Positions 9,058-16,342 of a DNA stretch of 42,660 nucleotides are shown piece after piece. The notes under the pieces were generated by a model that saw only the letters and a list, made by a program, of their open reading frames with translations, did not search any database and was not told the origin of the DNA. How positions within the stretch are numbered: the stretch's first letter is position 1; each line of letters opens with the position of its first letter. The stretch is from Candidatus Zhuqueibacterota bacterium (GTDB lineage: Bacteria; Zhuqueibacterota; QNDG01; JABMRT01): the NCBI GenBank assembly GCA_013202295.1, contig JABMRT010000288.1:1-42660 (forward strand), read 5' to 3'. The translations under genes and the position numbers were made by a program.

Positions 9058-9597
9058 TCACTTTGTGGATTGAACCGCCTTCCGAAAAATCCGGATATAG
9101 GTCCAGGTCGAAACAATAGTCAGGATCAACGTAATCCAGAGCAGGATCCATCCATACGGCTGCCAGCGCATGACAAAGAAAAGGATCATAAATCCAGTTG
9201 TAAATGCAGACATCTTTCCGGCCCGATTTGCCTCAAGCACATTATGTTTTTGTAGGATGATGATCCATCCTCCGAGCAAGATGAGAAGTTCCCGCGTGAT
9301 TGTGAATACAAAAAACCAGAAAGGGAAACCATAATGCGGTGTAAAGGTCAGAACCGCTAAAACAACCACGATATTGATCTTATCCGTTACCGGATCCAGA
9401 ATGCGCCCCAGATCGGATTGCTGATTAAACCGGCGCGCGATGAATCCATCCAGATTATCAGAGGCAATACTGCATAGAATCCAGAACAGTGCCCACCATT
9501 GGTTCAGATGAACGATATGGTGGACAATGGGAATCAGAATAAAAAGCCGCGCTACCGTCAGCACATTCGGGATTGTAAATATTTTTTTATCTCGCAT
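9058..9597 (-). CDS. pgsA: CDP-alcohol phosphatidyltransferase, PgsA-like
   Basis: An integral membrane enzyme that condenses a CDP-activated lipid with an alcohol, most likely sn-glycerol-3-phosphate to give phosphatidylglycerol phosphate. The family signature D-x2-DG-x2-AR-x8-G-x3-D-x3-D is complete in SDNLDGFIARRF followed by SDLGRILDPVTDK. Membrane helices flank it. I place the start at the ATG at 9597 (MRDKKIFTIPNVLTVARL), which fits homologues; a GTG at 9609 would add four residues. The substrate alcohol cannot be decided from sequence alone. It follows a 41-bp tandem repeat and the geranylgeranyl-reductase-like gene. Confidence 0.85.
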   Translation of the reverse strand: MRDKKIFTIPNVLTVARLFILIPIVHHIVHLNQWWALFWILCSIASDNLDGFIARRFNQQSDLGRILDPVTDKINIVVVLAVLTFTPHYGFPFWFFVFTITRELLILLGGWIIILQKHNVLEANRAGKMSAFTTGFMILFFVMRWQPYGWILLWITLILTIVSTWTYIRIFRKAVQSTK

Positions 9598-9646
9598 CGG
9601 AAATCTCACATTAAACTATAATATGGGAATGTTATTCTTCCCCGTT

Positions 9647-9728
9647 TCCTGCTTGTCCGCCGAAGCTGCTCTTTAGCGCAAGCGGATTCCTGCTTGTCCG
9701 CCGTAGCCGTTCTTTGGCGCAGGCGGAT
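9647..9728. repeat. Two tandem 41-bp repeats with internal inverted arms
   Basis: Units 9647-9687 and 9688-9728 are directly adjacent, 41 bp each, and differ at only a few positions. Each reads TCCTGCTTGTCCGCCG.AGC followed by a TCTTTRGCGC core and AGCGGAT or GGCGGAT. Each has outer arms (TCCGCC / GGCGGA) that can pair, so each can form a hairpin. The second unit ends on the first base of the flavoprotein stop codon. A degenerate third copy is at about 33450-33487. They look like REP-type intergenic elements unrelated to the CCCACGG palindromes at 24-26 kb. Confidence 0.8.
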
Positions 9729-10909
9729 TATTTACTTCTAATCCACATCGTCGCCATATCCAAAATCAGCTTGGGATATTTCCTCAGCGCAACCTTGAAC
9801 AGTTCCGTATTCGTTCGTTTTTCAAGAGGCAGTTCTAAAACCACATCCGCGATTTTGTTGAAATCCTCGTCCTTAAATTCATGGATAATATTCTTGATTC
9901 TATATGCGAGTTGAAGCTCTTTCTTCTTCTGCTTTTCCCATTGTTTCTGATATCGAGAAAGTTGTTTTTTTGTGACATCCTTTTTCGTGATGGATTCAGC
10001 AGCCACTTCCCCGGCCATTTTTCCACCAATCAACGCATTGATAATGCCGCCACCTGAAAGTGGATCCGTATGATGCGCCGCATCCCCAACCAGCATCAGA
10101 CCATTACCAACCAGTTCATTCAACTGAGGTCCGGAAGGAACCCCACCCGCAACAATCGTCAGAATGGATGCAGAGGAATATTTTTTCTCGATAAAGGATT
10201 TCAGATAATGGATCGCTTTTTTATCTTTGGTAAACTTCCCGGATATGCCTAGCCCGACATTGGCTGTACCTGGCCCCTTGGGGAAAAGCCAGAAATATCC
10301 ACCGGGCGCGATGTCCTTGCCAATCCAGAATATCACCCGGGTGGGATCAATATCCAGATTGGACAGCGTCATCTGTGCGCAACTTTCCATTTCTGCAAAG
10401 GGAGTCTGAGTCTTGATGCTCGCCCACCGGCCGACACGTGATTCAATCCCGTCCGCGCCAATAACAATGGAGCTTTGGATTTCGTACGACTCACCCAGAT
10501 GCTGCACCTTTACGCCGCAAACCTGGCTGTTCTTCATTAACAGTCCGTGGACATTAGCCTTGGTCACCACCTCGGCGCCGGCTTCGGAGGCCCGTTGGGC
10601 CAATCCAGCATCAAACAATTTACGATGCAGAACCACGCCTTTTTCACCAGAGTACGCTTCCACCTCTCTACCGTCGGGCGCGACAATAATCGCTCCATCT
10701 ATCACTTGCGCAATCCAGGATTTGGGAAATTCAGGGATTTGTTCTTTTAATCCGTCCAAACCCACGCCTTCTGCACAACGGACAGGCAAACCGATCTCCC
10801 GATCCTTTTCGAGGAGAAGAACCGACGCGCCACCTTCTGCCGCATGCTTGGCTGCCCACGATCCTGCCGGACCGCCGCCTACAACAATCACATCATAGAA
10901 TGTTTTCAT
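9728..10909 (-). CDS. Geranylgeranyl reductase family FAD-dependent oxidoreductase
   Basis: A 393-residue flavoprotein of the GGR family, which saturates double bonds of isoprenoid chains (archaeal lipids, chlorophyll phytyl chains, menaquinone tails). The Rossmann motif VVGGGPAGSWAAKHAAEGG is at the N-terminus. The family motif GLPVRCAEGVG follows, and the second FAD motif is GDAAHHTDPLSGGGI. I start it at the ATG at 10909, overlapping the ferredoxin stop by 4 nt (ATGA) with GAGGTGG upstream; an upstream extension to 10960 would lie inside the ferredoxin gene. The adjacent ferredoxin is a likely electron donor and the UbiA enzyme a likely supplier of the prenylated substrate. The real substrate is unknown. 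Confidence 0.87.
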   Translation of the reverse strand: MKTFYDVIVVGGGPAGSWAAKHAAEGGASVLLLEKDREIGLPVRCAEGVGLDGLKEQIPEFPKSWIAQVIDGAIIVAPDGREVEAYSGEKGVVLHRKLFDAGLAQRASEAGAEVVTKANVHGLLMKNSQVCGVKVQHLGESYEIQSSIVIGADGIESRVGRWASIKTQTPFAEMESCAQMTLSNLDIDPTRVIFWIGKDIAPGGYFWLFPKGPGTANVGLGISGKFTKDKKAIHYLKSFIEKKYSSASILTIVAGGVPSGPQLNELVGNGLMLVGDAAHHTDPLSGGGIINALIGGKMAGEVAAESITKKDVTKKQLSRYQKQWEKQKKKELQLAYRIKNIIHEFKDEDFNKIADVVLELPLEKRTNTELFKVALRKYPKLILDMATMWIRSK

Positions 10910-11091
10910 TTGACCACCTCCGGCACACCAAGCGGACAAATATGCACACAATTCAAGCACACCGTGCAGGTTTCAGGATCGACTGAAATTGCTGATTCTT
11001 CAAGTGTAATAGCATCTGCCGGACACACGGCCACACAGGTGCCGCAAAAATCACAACGGGCATGAGAAATTTCTATACGGGATTCTTTCAT
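10906..11091 (-). CDS. 2[4Fe-4S] ferredoxin
   Basis: A 61-residue bacterial-type ferredoxin with two cluster motifs: CDFCGTCVAVCP (residues 13-24) and CTVCLNCVHICP (about 42-53). Each has C-x2-C-x2-C-x3-C-P spacing. It overlaps the flavoprotein gene downstream by 4 nt and follows the UbiA gene by 8 nt, so the three are certainly co-transcribed. The tight pairing suggests it feeds electrons to the GGR-like flavoprotein, as ferredoxins do for some archaeal GGRs; that role is inference. Confidence 0.93.
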   Translation of the reverse strand: MKESRIEISHARCDFCGTCVAVCPADAITLEESAISVDPETCTVCLNCVHICPLGVPEVVK

Positions 11092-11099
11092 TCACTCCC

Positions 11100-12026
11100 T
11101 CAGGAATTTTTTAAAGATGGATAATCCAATCCGAACCGGGCTTTGTAATACAATTTGGATCCGAAGAAGACTACAAACACAGGAATCAAAAACCATGGGT
11201 ATACAATACAAATCGCAATCGCCATGACCAGAACCGAATATTTCGTGGCGCGTACCACCTCGCTGACCTCTTTCTTCGTCAGCGCATAGATAAAGAAGGG
11301 CAGCATGGCCAGTGCCGGATAAAACAAAATCCACTCCTTGAAGATCCAGGCCAGGATCATGGTAACCGTTTCAGTCACAAGCGCCCAGATCACAGTGATG
11401 CGGAGTCCGTAACGCACAGCGAATGTGATCTTGCTCGAGGCCCGGTCTCCCTCGATATCCGGAAGCATTGTATTAAAACTCACGGCAGCGCAGGCAAAAA
11501 AATAAACAATGGATCGAAGTGGCAACCAACCCGCACCGCCTCCGGCAATCCAGCCAAGAGAGGCGATCAACAAACCGCCGCCCCCATTCACGATCAAGCT
11601 GGCAATGGGTCGATTCTTGAATTGCATGGGCGGAAAACTGTACGACCATCCTGTCAGTAAAAATAAAAATAGTAGGAGAGCACCAGCCCTGAGTTCTGTC
11701 TGGAATCCGATAAAGAGGCCTGCAAAAATAAGGAGTGCCGCTTGAAGCCAGGCCGAGTGCACTGGCACATGACCATCACTGATGAGAAAGAGCTTGTGGT
11801 TGATCCTGTCGGTTTCCACATCCTGGATTTGATTCAGAATATAAACCGCACCCATCACAGCAGTCAGACCCAGCCCGATCCAGAGACTGGCGGAAGAATG
11901 GATTTCAGCAGGAACGGAATGCTGTCTCGCGCTCCACAATCCGGCCAGATAAAAGATCCAGGCGGGTAACATCAGCGTGGGCCGAAGCAGAAAAACCGGA
12001 TCGAGTATTTTCCATCCGGATTGCAT
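11100..12026 (-). CDS. UbiA superfamily prenyltransferase
   Basis: A 308-residue polytopic membrane protein with both Mg-prenyl-diphosphate motifs of the UbiA superfamily: N65-x3-D69-x3-D73 (NQIQDVETD) and D190-x3-D194 (DIEGDRASSKIT). It also has the YS-FPP-x-x-K loop (about 128-137). The superfamily includes quinone prenyltransferases and the archaeal digeranylgeranylglyceryl-phosphate synthase. The stretch after the first motif is unusual: the common RPDRPIPSG-type segment is replaced by HKLFLISDG, so this is a divergent member. Its start overlaps the purF stop by 1 nt (TGATG). With the ferredoxin and reductase downstream it probably makes a prenylated molecule that is then reduced. Confidence 0.85.
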   Translation of the reverse strand: MQSGWKILDPVFLLRPTLMLPAWIFYLAGLWSARQHSVPAEIHSSASLWIGLGLTAVMGAVYILNQIQDVETDRINHKLFLISDGHVPVHSAWLQAALLIFAGLFIGFQTELRAGALLLFLFLLTGWSYSFPPMQFKNRPIASLIVNGGGGLLIASLGWIAGGGAGWLPLRSIVYFFACAAVSFNTMLPDIEGDRASSKITFAVRYGLRITVIWALVTETVTMILAWIFKEWILFYPALAMLPFFIYALTKKEVSEVVRATKYSVLVMAIAICIVYPWFLIPVFVVFFGSKLYYKARFGLDYPSLKNS

Positions 12027-13444
12027 CAGTCTTTTGATCCTTCTACTTCATGCACGTTCTTGGTAAACTTCTCGTCAATCGGGATAGGATAACAGCCGTT
12101 GAAACACGCCGCGCAATATCCCTTTCCTCCATCAGGGACAGCACTTAACAGCCCCTCGAGAGACAGATATCCGAGCGAATCCACATCGATAAAATCACGG
12201 ATTTCATCTACGGTTTTCTTGTTGGCGATCAACTCGGCCCGTGTCGGAAAATCCATTCCGTAAAAGCAGGGATAGCGGATCGGCGGCGAACTGACCAGCA
12301 CGTGAACTTCTTTGGCCCCCACTTTTCGGATTGAATTGACCAGCATCTTGAGTGTTGTGCCGCGTACAATGGAATCTTCAACCACAACCACCCGTCGCCC
12401 TTCAAGCACGCCTCCAACCGGATTAAATTTCACTCGCACATTAAAATCCCGAATCGCCTGCTGAGGCTGAATAAATGTTCTGCCAATATAATGATTGCGA
12501 ATAAGCCCCAGTTCAAACCGCATTCCGGTTCGATGCGAATATCCGAGCGCCGCTGTGTTGCTTGAATCCGGCACTGAAATTACAATATCCGCGTCAATGG
12601 GATACTCGGCGGCCAGCATTTTGCCGAACTTGCGGCGCGTCTTGTCCACATACTCACCGAATATCCGGCTGTCGGGCCGTGAAAAATAAATCAATTCAAA
12701 GATACAGTGGGCGGGTTTGACTGGTTGTCCAAGTGATTCGGATTTCATCCCGTTTTCATCAAAAATGAGGAGCTCACCGGGCTTCACGTCGCGGATGTAT
12801 TCTGCACCGATGAGATCGAGAGCACAGGTTTCCGAAGTGACAATATGACTGTCCTTGAGCTTGCCGATCGCAAGGGGTCGCACACCGCTGGGGTCACGCG
12901 CAGCGATCAGTTTATTCTTCGTCATAATTAAAAGGGAGTAGGCACCTCGTACCTGGGATAGCGCATCTTTGATCTGCTCGACCAATCCTTCTTTCTTAGA
13001 TCGGGCGATCAAATGCACAATGACCTCTGTATCCGTGCTGGTTTGAAATAGCGCACCTTCGCTCTCAAGTTCTCTACGGATTTTACGGGAATTAACCAGA
13101 TTGCCATTATGTCCGAGTGCCAGCATCCCGTTCTTGGATTTCACCAGAATCGGCTGCACATTCGCATCCTCATCAGATCCCGTGGTGGAATAACGATTAT
13201 GCCCGATCGCGATATGACCGAGCAGTTTTTCGATTGTCTCATGGGAACCAAATACATCATTCACGAGTCCCCGGCCGACATGTCGGTGCAGCCGGTTACC
13301 ATCAGAGGAAACGATGCCGGCCCCCTCCTGACCACGATGTTGCAGGGTGTAAAGACTAAGGTAGGTCATTTCTGCGGCTTCAGCATGATTGTAGATCCCG
13401 AATACACCGCAAAATTCTTTGGGTTTGTCAAATGCTTGATTCAT
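12026..13444 (-). CDS. purF: Amidophosphoribosyltransferase PurF ([4Fe-4S] type)
   Basis: PurF makes phosphoribosylamine from PRPP and glutamine, the first committed purine step. The 472-residue protein has an 11-residue propeptide (MNQAFDKPKEF) before the nucleophile Cys12 in CGVFGIYNH, as in Bacillus-type enzymes that mature by cleavage. The glutaminase domain carries LQHRGQEGAG, and the PRPP loop is VVVEDSIVRGTTLK. Cysteines at PAHCIFE, RYPCFYG and CAACFNGC match the Fe-S ligands of that type. It follows the PHP gene by 21 nt and overlaps the UbiA gene, so it is inside a larger operon rather than a pur cluster. Confidence 0.97.
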   Translation of the reverse strand: MNQAFDKPKEFCGVFGIYNHAEAAEMTYLSLYTLQHRGQEGAGIVSSDGNRLHRHVGRGLVNDVFGSHETIEKLLGHIAIGHNRYSTTGSDEDANVQPILVKSKNGMLALGHNGNLVNSRKIRRELESEGALFQTSTDTEVIVHLIARSKKEGLVEQIKDALSQVRGAYSLLIMTKNKLIAARDPSGVRPLAIGKLKDSHIVTSETCALDLIGAEYIRDVKPGELLIFDENGMKSESLGQPVKPAHCIFELIYFSRPDSRIFGEYVDKTRRKFGKMLAAEYPIDADIVISVPDSSNTAALGYSHRTGMRFELGLIRNHYIGRTFIQPQQAIRDFNVRVKFNPVGGVLEGRRVVVVEDSIVRGTTLKMLVNSIRKVGAKEVHVLVSSPPIRYPCFYGMDFPTRAELIANKKTVDEIRDFIDVDSLGYLSLEGLLSAVPDGGKGYCAACFNGCYPIPIDEKFTKNVHEVEGSKD

Positions 13445-13465
13445 CTTTATCCTTCTATATAGATC

Positions 13466-14530
13466 TTACTGAATTACAATGGGATTGCTGTAAATCCAAC
13501 CCCTACGCTTACGAAACACTTCCACGCGGTACACTCCGGATTTGTCGGAGTGGAATTGTAATTCCTGTCCTTTGTCTTGCACAACAACCTGACCATCACA
13601 CAGAAGGCGAATCGTACCCGGCAGAGGTGTTTCAATTTCAAATTGGATATCTTTGGCCTTGTTAATCCGACTTCCCATTTCGAAATGCTTCTGTCCATCC
13701 GTGGCCTGGAAACGAAATCCCAGTCCATCGCCGAGTGAACTGTTCGTGATAAAGCAACGTCCCATTCGGAGTGCTTCATAGATCAGGGACTCGGACTCGC
13801 TGAACACCGCCTTTTCGCCTGAGTTGGAAAGAAGCGGTTTGGATGTCAACACGTGGGTATGGATGGATCGGAACTGGACTTTATAGGGATAAATCTCAAC
13901 CGGAAACAATCCAAACACTTTGATTTGAAACGCATGCACATCAATACCGCCGACACCCACCACACGGCGGAATCGATTGAGCCGATCCCAGCGTTCCAGT
14001 GTTTCCCAGACCGGAAAGCGGATTGAACGCAAAGGATGCAAAATACGCCATCCGATATTGCTACGTGTGACTCCCTCCATCCATTCGGAAAGCTGATTCC
14101 AGATCTCAATGGCATCGAAACCTTCCACATCCCAATCTGTCCAGGGATAAGGCGGATATGCTTCAGAGAAATTCCGCTTTTCGGCTGGATGCGCGATCAC
14201 ACCGAATCCGCCCTGATCCCGAACGCGGCGGACATACTCTGCCGCTTCCAGTCCATCGCCCACTTCCTGATCCAAACCGAATGCGAGATAATGATTCCGA
14301 TCATCCGGATCATTGATCTCATACCCGATCAGCACAAGCACTGGTCCGTACCAGCCTTCAAGACCCTGACGTTTCGGCTCAAGTGTGTTGTGATCGCTAA
14401 ACATCAGAAAGTCGAGTTCTTTATCCGCAGCAATCTTCGCGATTTCCGGGATAGGCAAAGAGCCATCCGAGAAATCCGAGTGCAGATGAATCGCGCCTAC
14501 AGATTCAAAATATAGAGTCGGTTCAGACAT
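13466..14530 (-). CDS. PHP-domain phosphoesterase family protein
   Basis: A PHP-fold protein of about 354 residues that probably hydrolyses a phosphoester. Metal-binding motifs are present: HLHSDFSDGS near residue 16, FSDHNT (about 48), an IAHPAEKR histidine (about 116) and GGIDVHAF (about 205). It is not a polymerase domain; a beta-rich C-terminal region follows the PHP part. I start it at the ATG at 14530, overlapping the upstream stop as TAATG, with GGAGTGGTGG upstream; a GTG at 14539 is possible. It lies 21 nt before purF. The substrate is unknown. Confidence 0.8.
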   Translation of the reverse strand: MSEPTLYFESVGAIHLHSDFSDGSLPIPEIAKIAADKELDFLMFSDHNTLEPKRQGLEGWYGPVLVLIGYEINDPDDRNHYLAFGLDQEVGDGLEAAEYVRRVRDQGGFGVIAHPAEKRNFSEAYPPYPWTDWDVEGFDAIEIWNQLSEWMEGVTRSNIGWRILHPLRSIRFPVWETLERWDRLNRFRRVVGVGGIDVHAFQIKVFGLFPVEIYPYKVQFRSIHTHVLTSKPLLSNSGEKAVFSESESLIYEALRMGRCFITNSSLGDGLGFRFQATDGQKHFEMGSRINKAKDIQFEIETPLPGTIRLLCDGQVVVQDKGQELQFHSDKSGVYRVEVFRKRRGWIYSNPIVIQ

Positions 14531-14901
14531 TACCACCACTCCAGAAGAAGGATTCCAAAACAGATGCCTGCCAGATCAGCAACCAGATCCTTCCAGCTAA
14601 ATAGACTGTACGGTTCCGGTTTTGACATGTCGCTCCATTCCTTGACCAGTCCCAGACCGAACGTCACGCCAGCGCCTGCGATTCTGCTATCAGACGCGTT
14701 CAATCCTTCATGAATATGAAATCGATACATCGTAGCTCCGGTCAGTATGAAACTCGCCAGAAAATGCTGGGCCTTGTCCGGGGCCAGCCATTGATCCTGC
14801 ATCGTTGAAACGGACTTTGAAATGGATGGAGTTTCTTCTGCGTGACACAGACAAGGTGCCATAAGCAGGGTAATTAAAAATATGAAACGATATTTTTTCA
14901 A
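14530..14901 (-). CDS. YfiM/DUF2279-like exported protein
   Basis: A 123-residue protein with a Sec signal peptide (residues 1-21, LCHA-E). The mature part resembles the YfiM/DUF2279 group: DKAQHFLASF near residue 42, then a glycine-rich membrane-like helix with GLGLVKEWSDM, and SWKDLVADLAGICFGILL at the end. The function of these proteins is not established; the conserved D-K-x-x-H and D-x-x-x-D-x-x-G residues suggest a membrane-embedded active site. The start is a TTG directly after the TAG of the HD gene, so translation is probably coupled. It overlaps the PHP gene by 1 nt. Confidence 0.65.
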   Translation of the reverse strand: MKKYRFIFLITLLMAPCLCHAEETPSISKSVSTMQDQWLAPDKAQHFLASFILTGATMYRFHIHEGLNASDSRIAGAGVTFGLGLVKEWSDMSKPEPYSLFSWKDLVADLAGICFGILLLEWW

Positions 14902-15450
14902 CTACAATCCGAGATCTTTATCAATGGACTGCATGGCTTTCAGCGATAACTCAATAAAATCATGCAGCGACAGGTTCATGGTTTCGCAACTCTGAATTTG
15001 TTCACGATTGGCGCCTGCTGCGAAACGTTTTTCTTTGTAGCGCCTCTCAATGAATTCGGTGTTTACGAATTTTAGTTTTTTAGAAGGATGCATCAACGCC
15101 GCCGCTACGATCAATCCTGTCACCGGATCGGCGGCATATAAGGCCTTATCCATTAAGGATTCTCTTTCCACATGACCCGGATGGCTCTTGATGGCCTGCA
15201 AGATCGCTTCAGGCACATCCTTGTCGGCGAGGATTTCAACAGTTATGAATCCGTGCTTGGAAAAATCTTTGACGGTTTTATCATAATCCAGATCATGGAG
15301 CAGGCCTGCCAGGCCCCAGACCTCTACATCTTCATGGAAATGTACGGCCAGCTCGCACATGACTGCTTCAGTCGCCAGCATGTGTTTTTGCAAATTTTTG
15401 TTCTTGATATGCTTCTGAACCAGATCAAGCGCTTCGTCTCGAGATATCAT
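14902..15450 (-). CDS. HD-domain (HDIG-like) hydrolase
   Basis: A 182-residue HD-domain protein. The motif residues are visible: H23 in KHMLATE, the HD pair in GLLHDLDYD (about 50-58), a histidine in SKHGF and the SHPGHVERESLMDKALYAADPVTG region with the distal aspartate. This subfamily is widespread as single-domain predicted phosphohydrolases without an assigned substrate. It lies 24 nt after the DUF5683 gene and abuts the next gene without a gap. No partner domain is present, so signalling roles such as cyclic-nucleotide hydrolysis are unsupported. Confidence 0.8.
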   Translation of the reverse strand: MISRDEALDLVQKHIKNKNLQKHMLATEAVMCELAVHFHEDVEVWGLAGLLHDLDYDKTVKDFSKHGFITVEILADKDVPEAILQAIKSHPGHVERESLMDKALYAADPVTGLIVAAALMHPSKKLKFVNTEFIERRYKEKRFAAGANREQIQSCETMNLSLHDFIELSLKAMQSIDKDLGL

Positions 15451-15474
15451 ATGCTAATTTCCTGTATGTTTTTT

Positions 15475-15921
15475 CTAAAAGGACCAGGACAATGAGACCA
15501 GTGATCCTGTTCCATTGTCAGGGACCTGGAGCATGGATAAATCCGGGCCAATATCAAAATCCGATAGATTGGCATCGACATATGAATCGATCATCACAAG
15601 AAAATAAACTCCTATAGCCAACCAGACAGACAAGCTTCGATTGGATTCATAATAGAGTCGCTCATCCTCTGTAACGGCGGAAACGACCTGTTGATTCAGT
15701 GCAACCGCATTGGTGATGAGTCCGACTTCGGCTATAACCGCAATACTTGCTTTGATTTTCTGATTGTTATACAACTGGCCCCATCCGGGGAGCACGGCAG
15801 ATCGAAGCATCGCACCCCGGGGGGATTTAATCAGAGAAGGTTGAGGTGCGGTAAGCGAATCGGCCGAAACTTGCGCATGAAGTGCGACAGCGGACATAAG
15901 AATCCATCCGCAAAACAACAT
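15475..15921 (-). CDS. DUF5683-domain membrane protein
   Basis: About 148 residues with a signal peptide (MLFCGWILMSAVALHA-Q) and two membrane helices. The family pattern is seen in RSAVLPGWGQLYN near residue 47, the following helix, and VMIDSYVDANLSDFD near the end. DUF5683 proteins are common in Bacteroidetes and relatives; their function is unknown. The open frame extends back to 16074 but would overlap ridA, and that part is a basic, non-family sequence, so I start at the ATG at 15921, 34 nt after the ridA stop. There is no clear Shine-Dalgarno, which leaves the start uncertain. Confidence 0.68.
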   Translation of the reverse strand: MLFCGWILMSAVALHAQVSADSLTAPQPSLIKSPRGAMLRSAVLPGWGQLYNNQKIKASIAVIAEVGLITNAVALNQQVVSAVTEDERLYYESNRSLSVWLAIGVYFLVMIDSYVDANLSDFDIGPDLSMLQVPDNGTGSLVSLSWSF

Positions 15922-15955
15922 ATTTCGGATATTGCTATGGATAATTCGTTTCGGA

Positions 15956-16342
15956 TCATTCCGGAACAATGGCCACACACTCCATTTCGATGAGCACATC
16001 CTTGGGTAGGCGCGCCACTTCAACCGCTGAGCGCGCCGGCGGATTCTCCAGAAAAAAGGTCGCGTAAACAGCATTCATTTCGGAGAAGTCAGCCATGTTT
16101 TTCAAAAATACGGTCACTTTCACCGCATGTTTCAAATCGGAACCCGCTGCGGATAAAACCGCGCTGAGATTCTCCAGCACCTGCTTTGTCTGGGTTTGAA
16201 TATCTTCGCCAGCGATCTCGCCGGTTTTTGGATCAATCGGAATTTGTCCCGCAGTAAAAATAAACTCACCGGCTTGAACGGCCTGACTGTATGGGCCAAT
16301 TGCTGAAGGCGCTTGGTCCGTCTGAACAATCCTTCTTTCCAT
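15956..16342 (-). CDS. ridA: RidA family enamine/imine deaminase
   Basis: RidA removes reactive 2-aminoacrylate and other enamines made by PLP enzymes. The 128-residue protein is full length, with IGPYSQAV at residues 15-22, [10 protein letters not shown], and the catalytic arginine in [20 protein letters not shown] near the C-terminus. The start ATG at 16342 overlaps the stop of the ABC exporter (TGATG), so it is translationally coupled. Its place after an exporter gene gives no extra hint of a special role. Confidence 0.93.
   Translation of the reverse strand: MERRIVQTDQAPSAIGPYSQAVQAGEFIFTAGQIPIDPKTGEIAGEDIQTQTKQVLENLSAVLSAAGSDLKHAVKVTVFLKNMADFSEMNAVYATFFLENPPARSAVEVARLPKDVLIEMECVAIVPE

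Noticed and set aside
10910-10960. Longer start for the geranylgeranyl-reductase-like gene
   Set aside because: It lies inside the ferredoxin gene; the ATG at 10909 has a good ribosome-binding site and the Rossmann motif follows at once.
15922-16074. N-terminal extension of the DUF5683 gene
   Set aside because: It would overlap ridA by more than 100 nt with a basic non-family sequence ahead of a good signal peptide.
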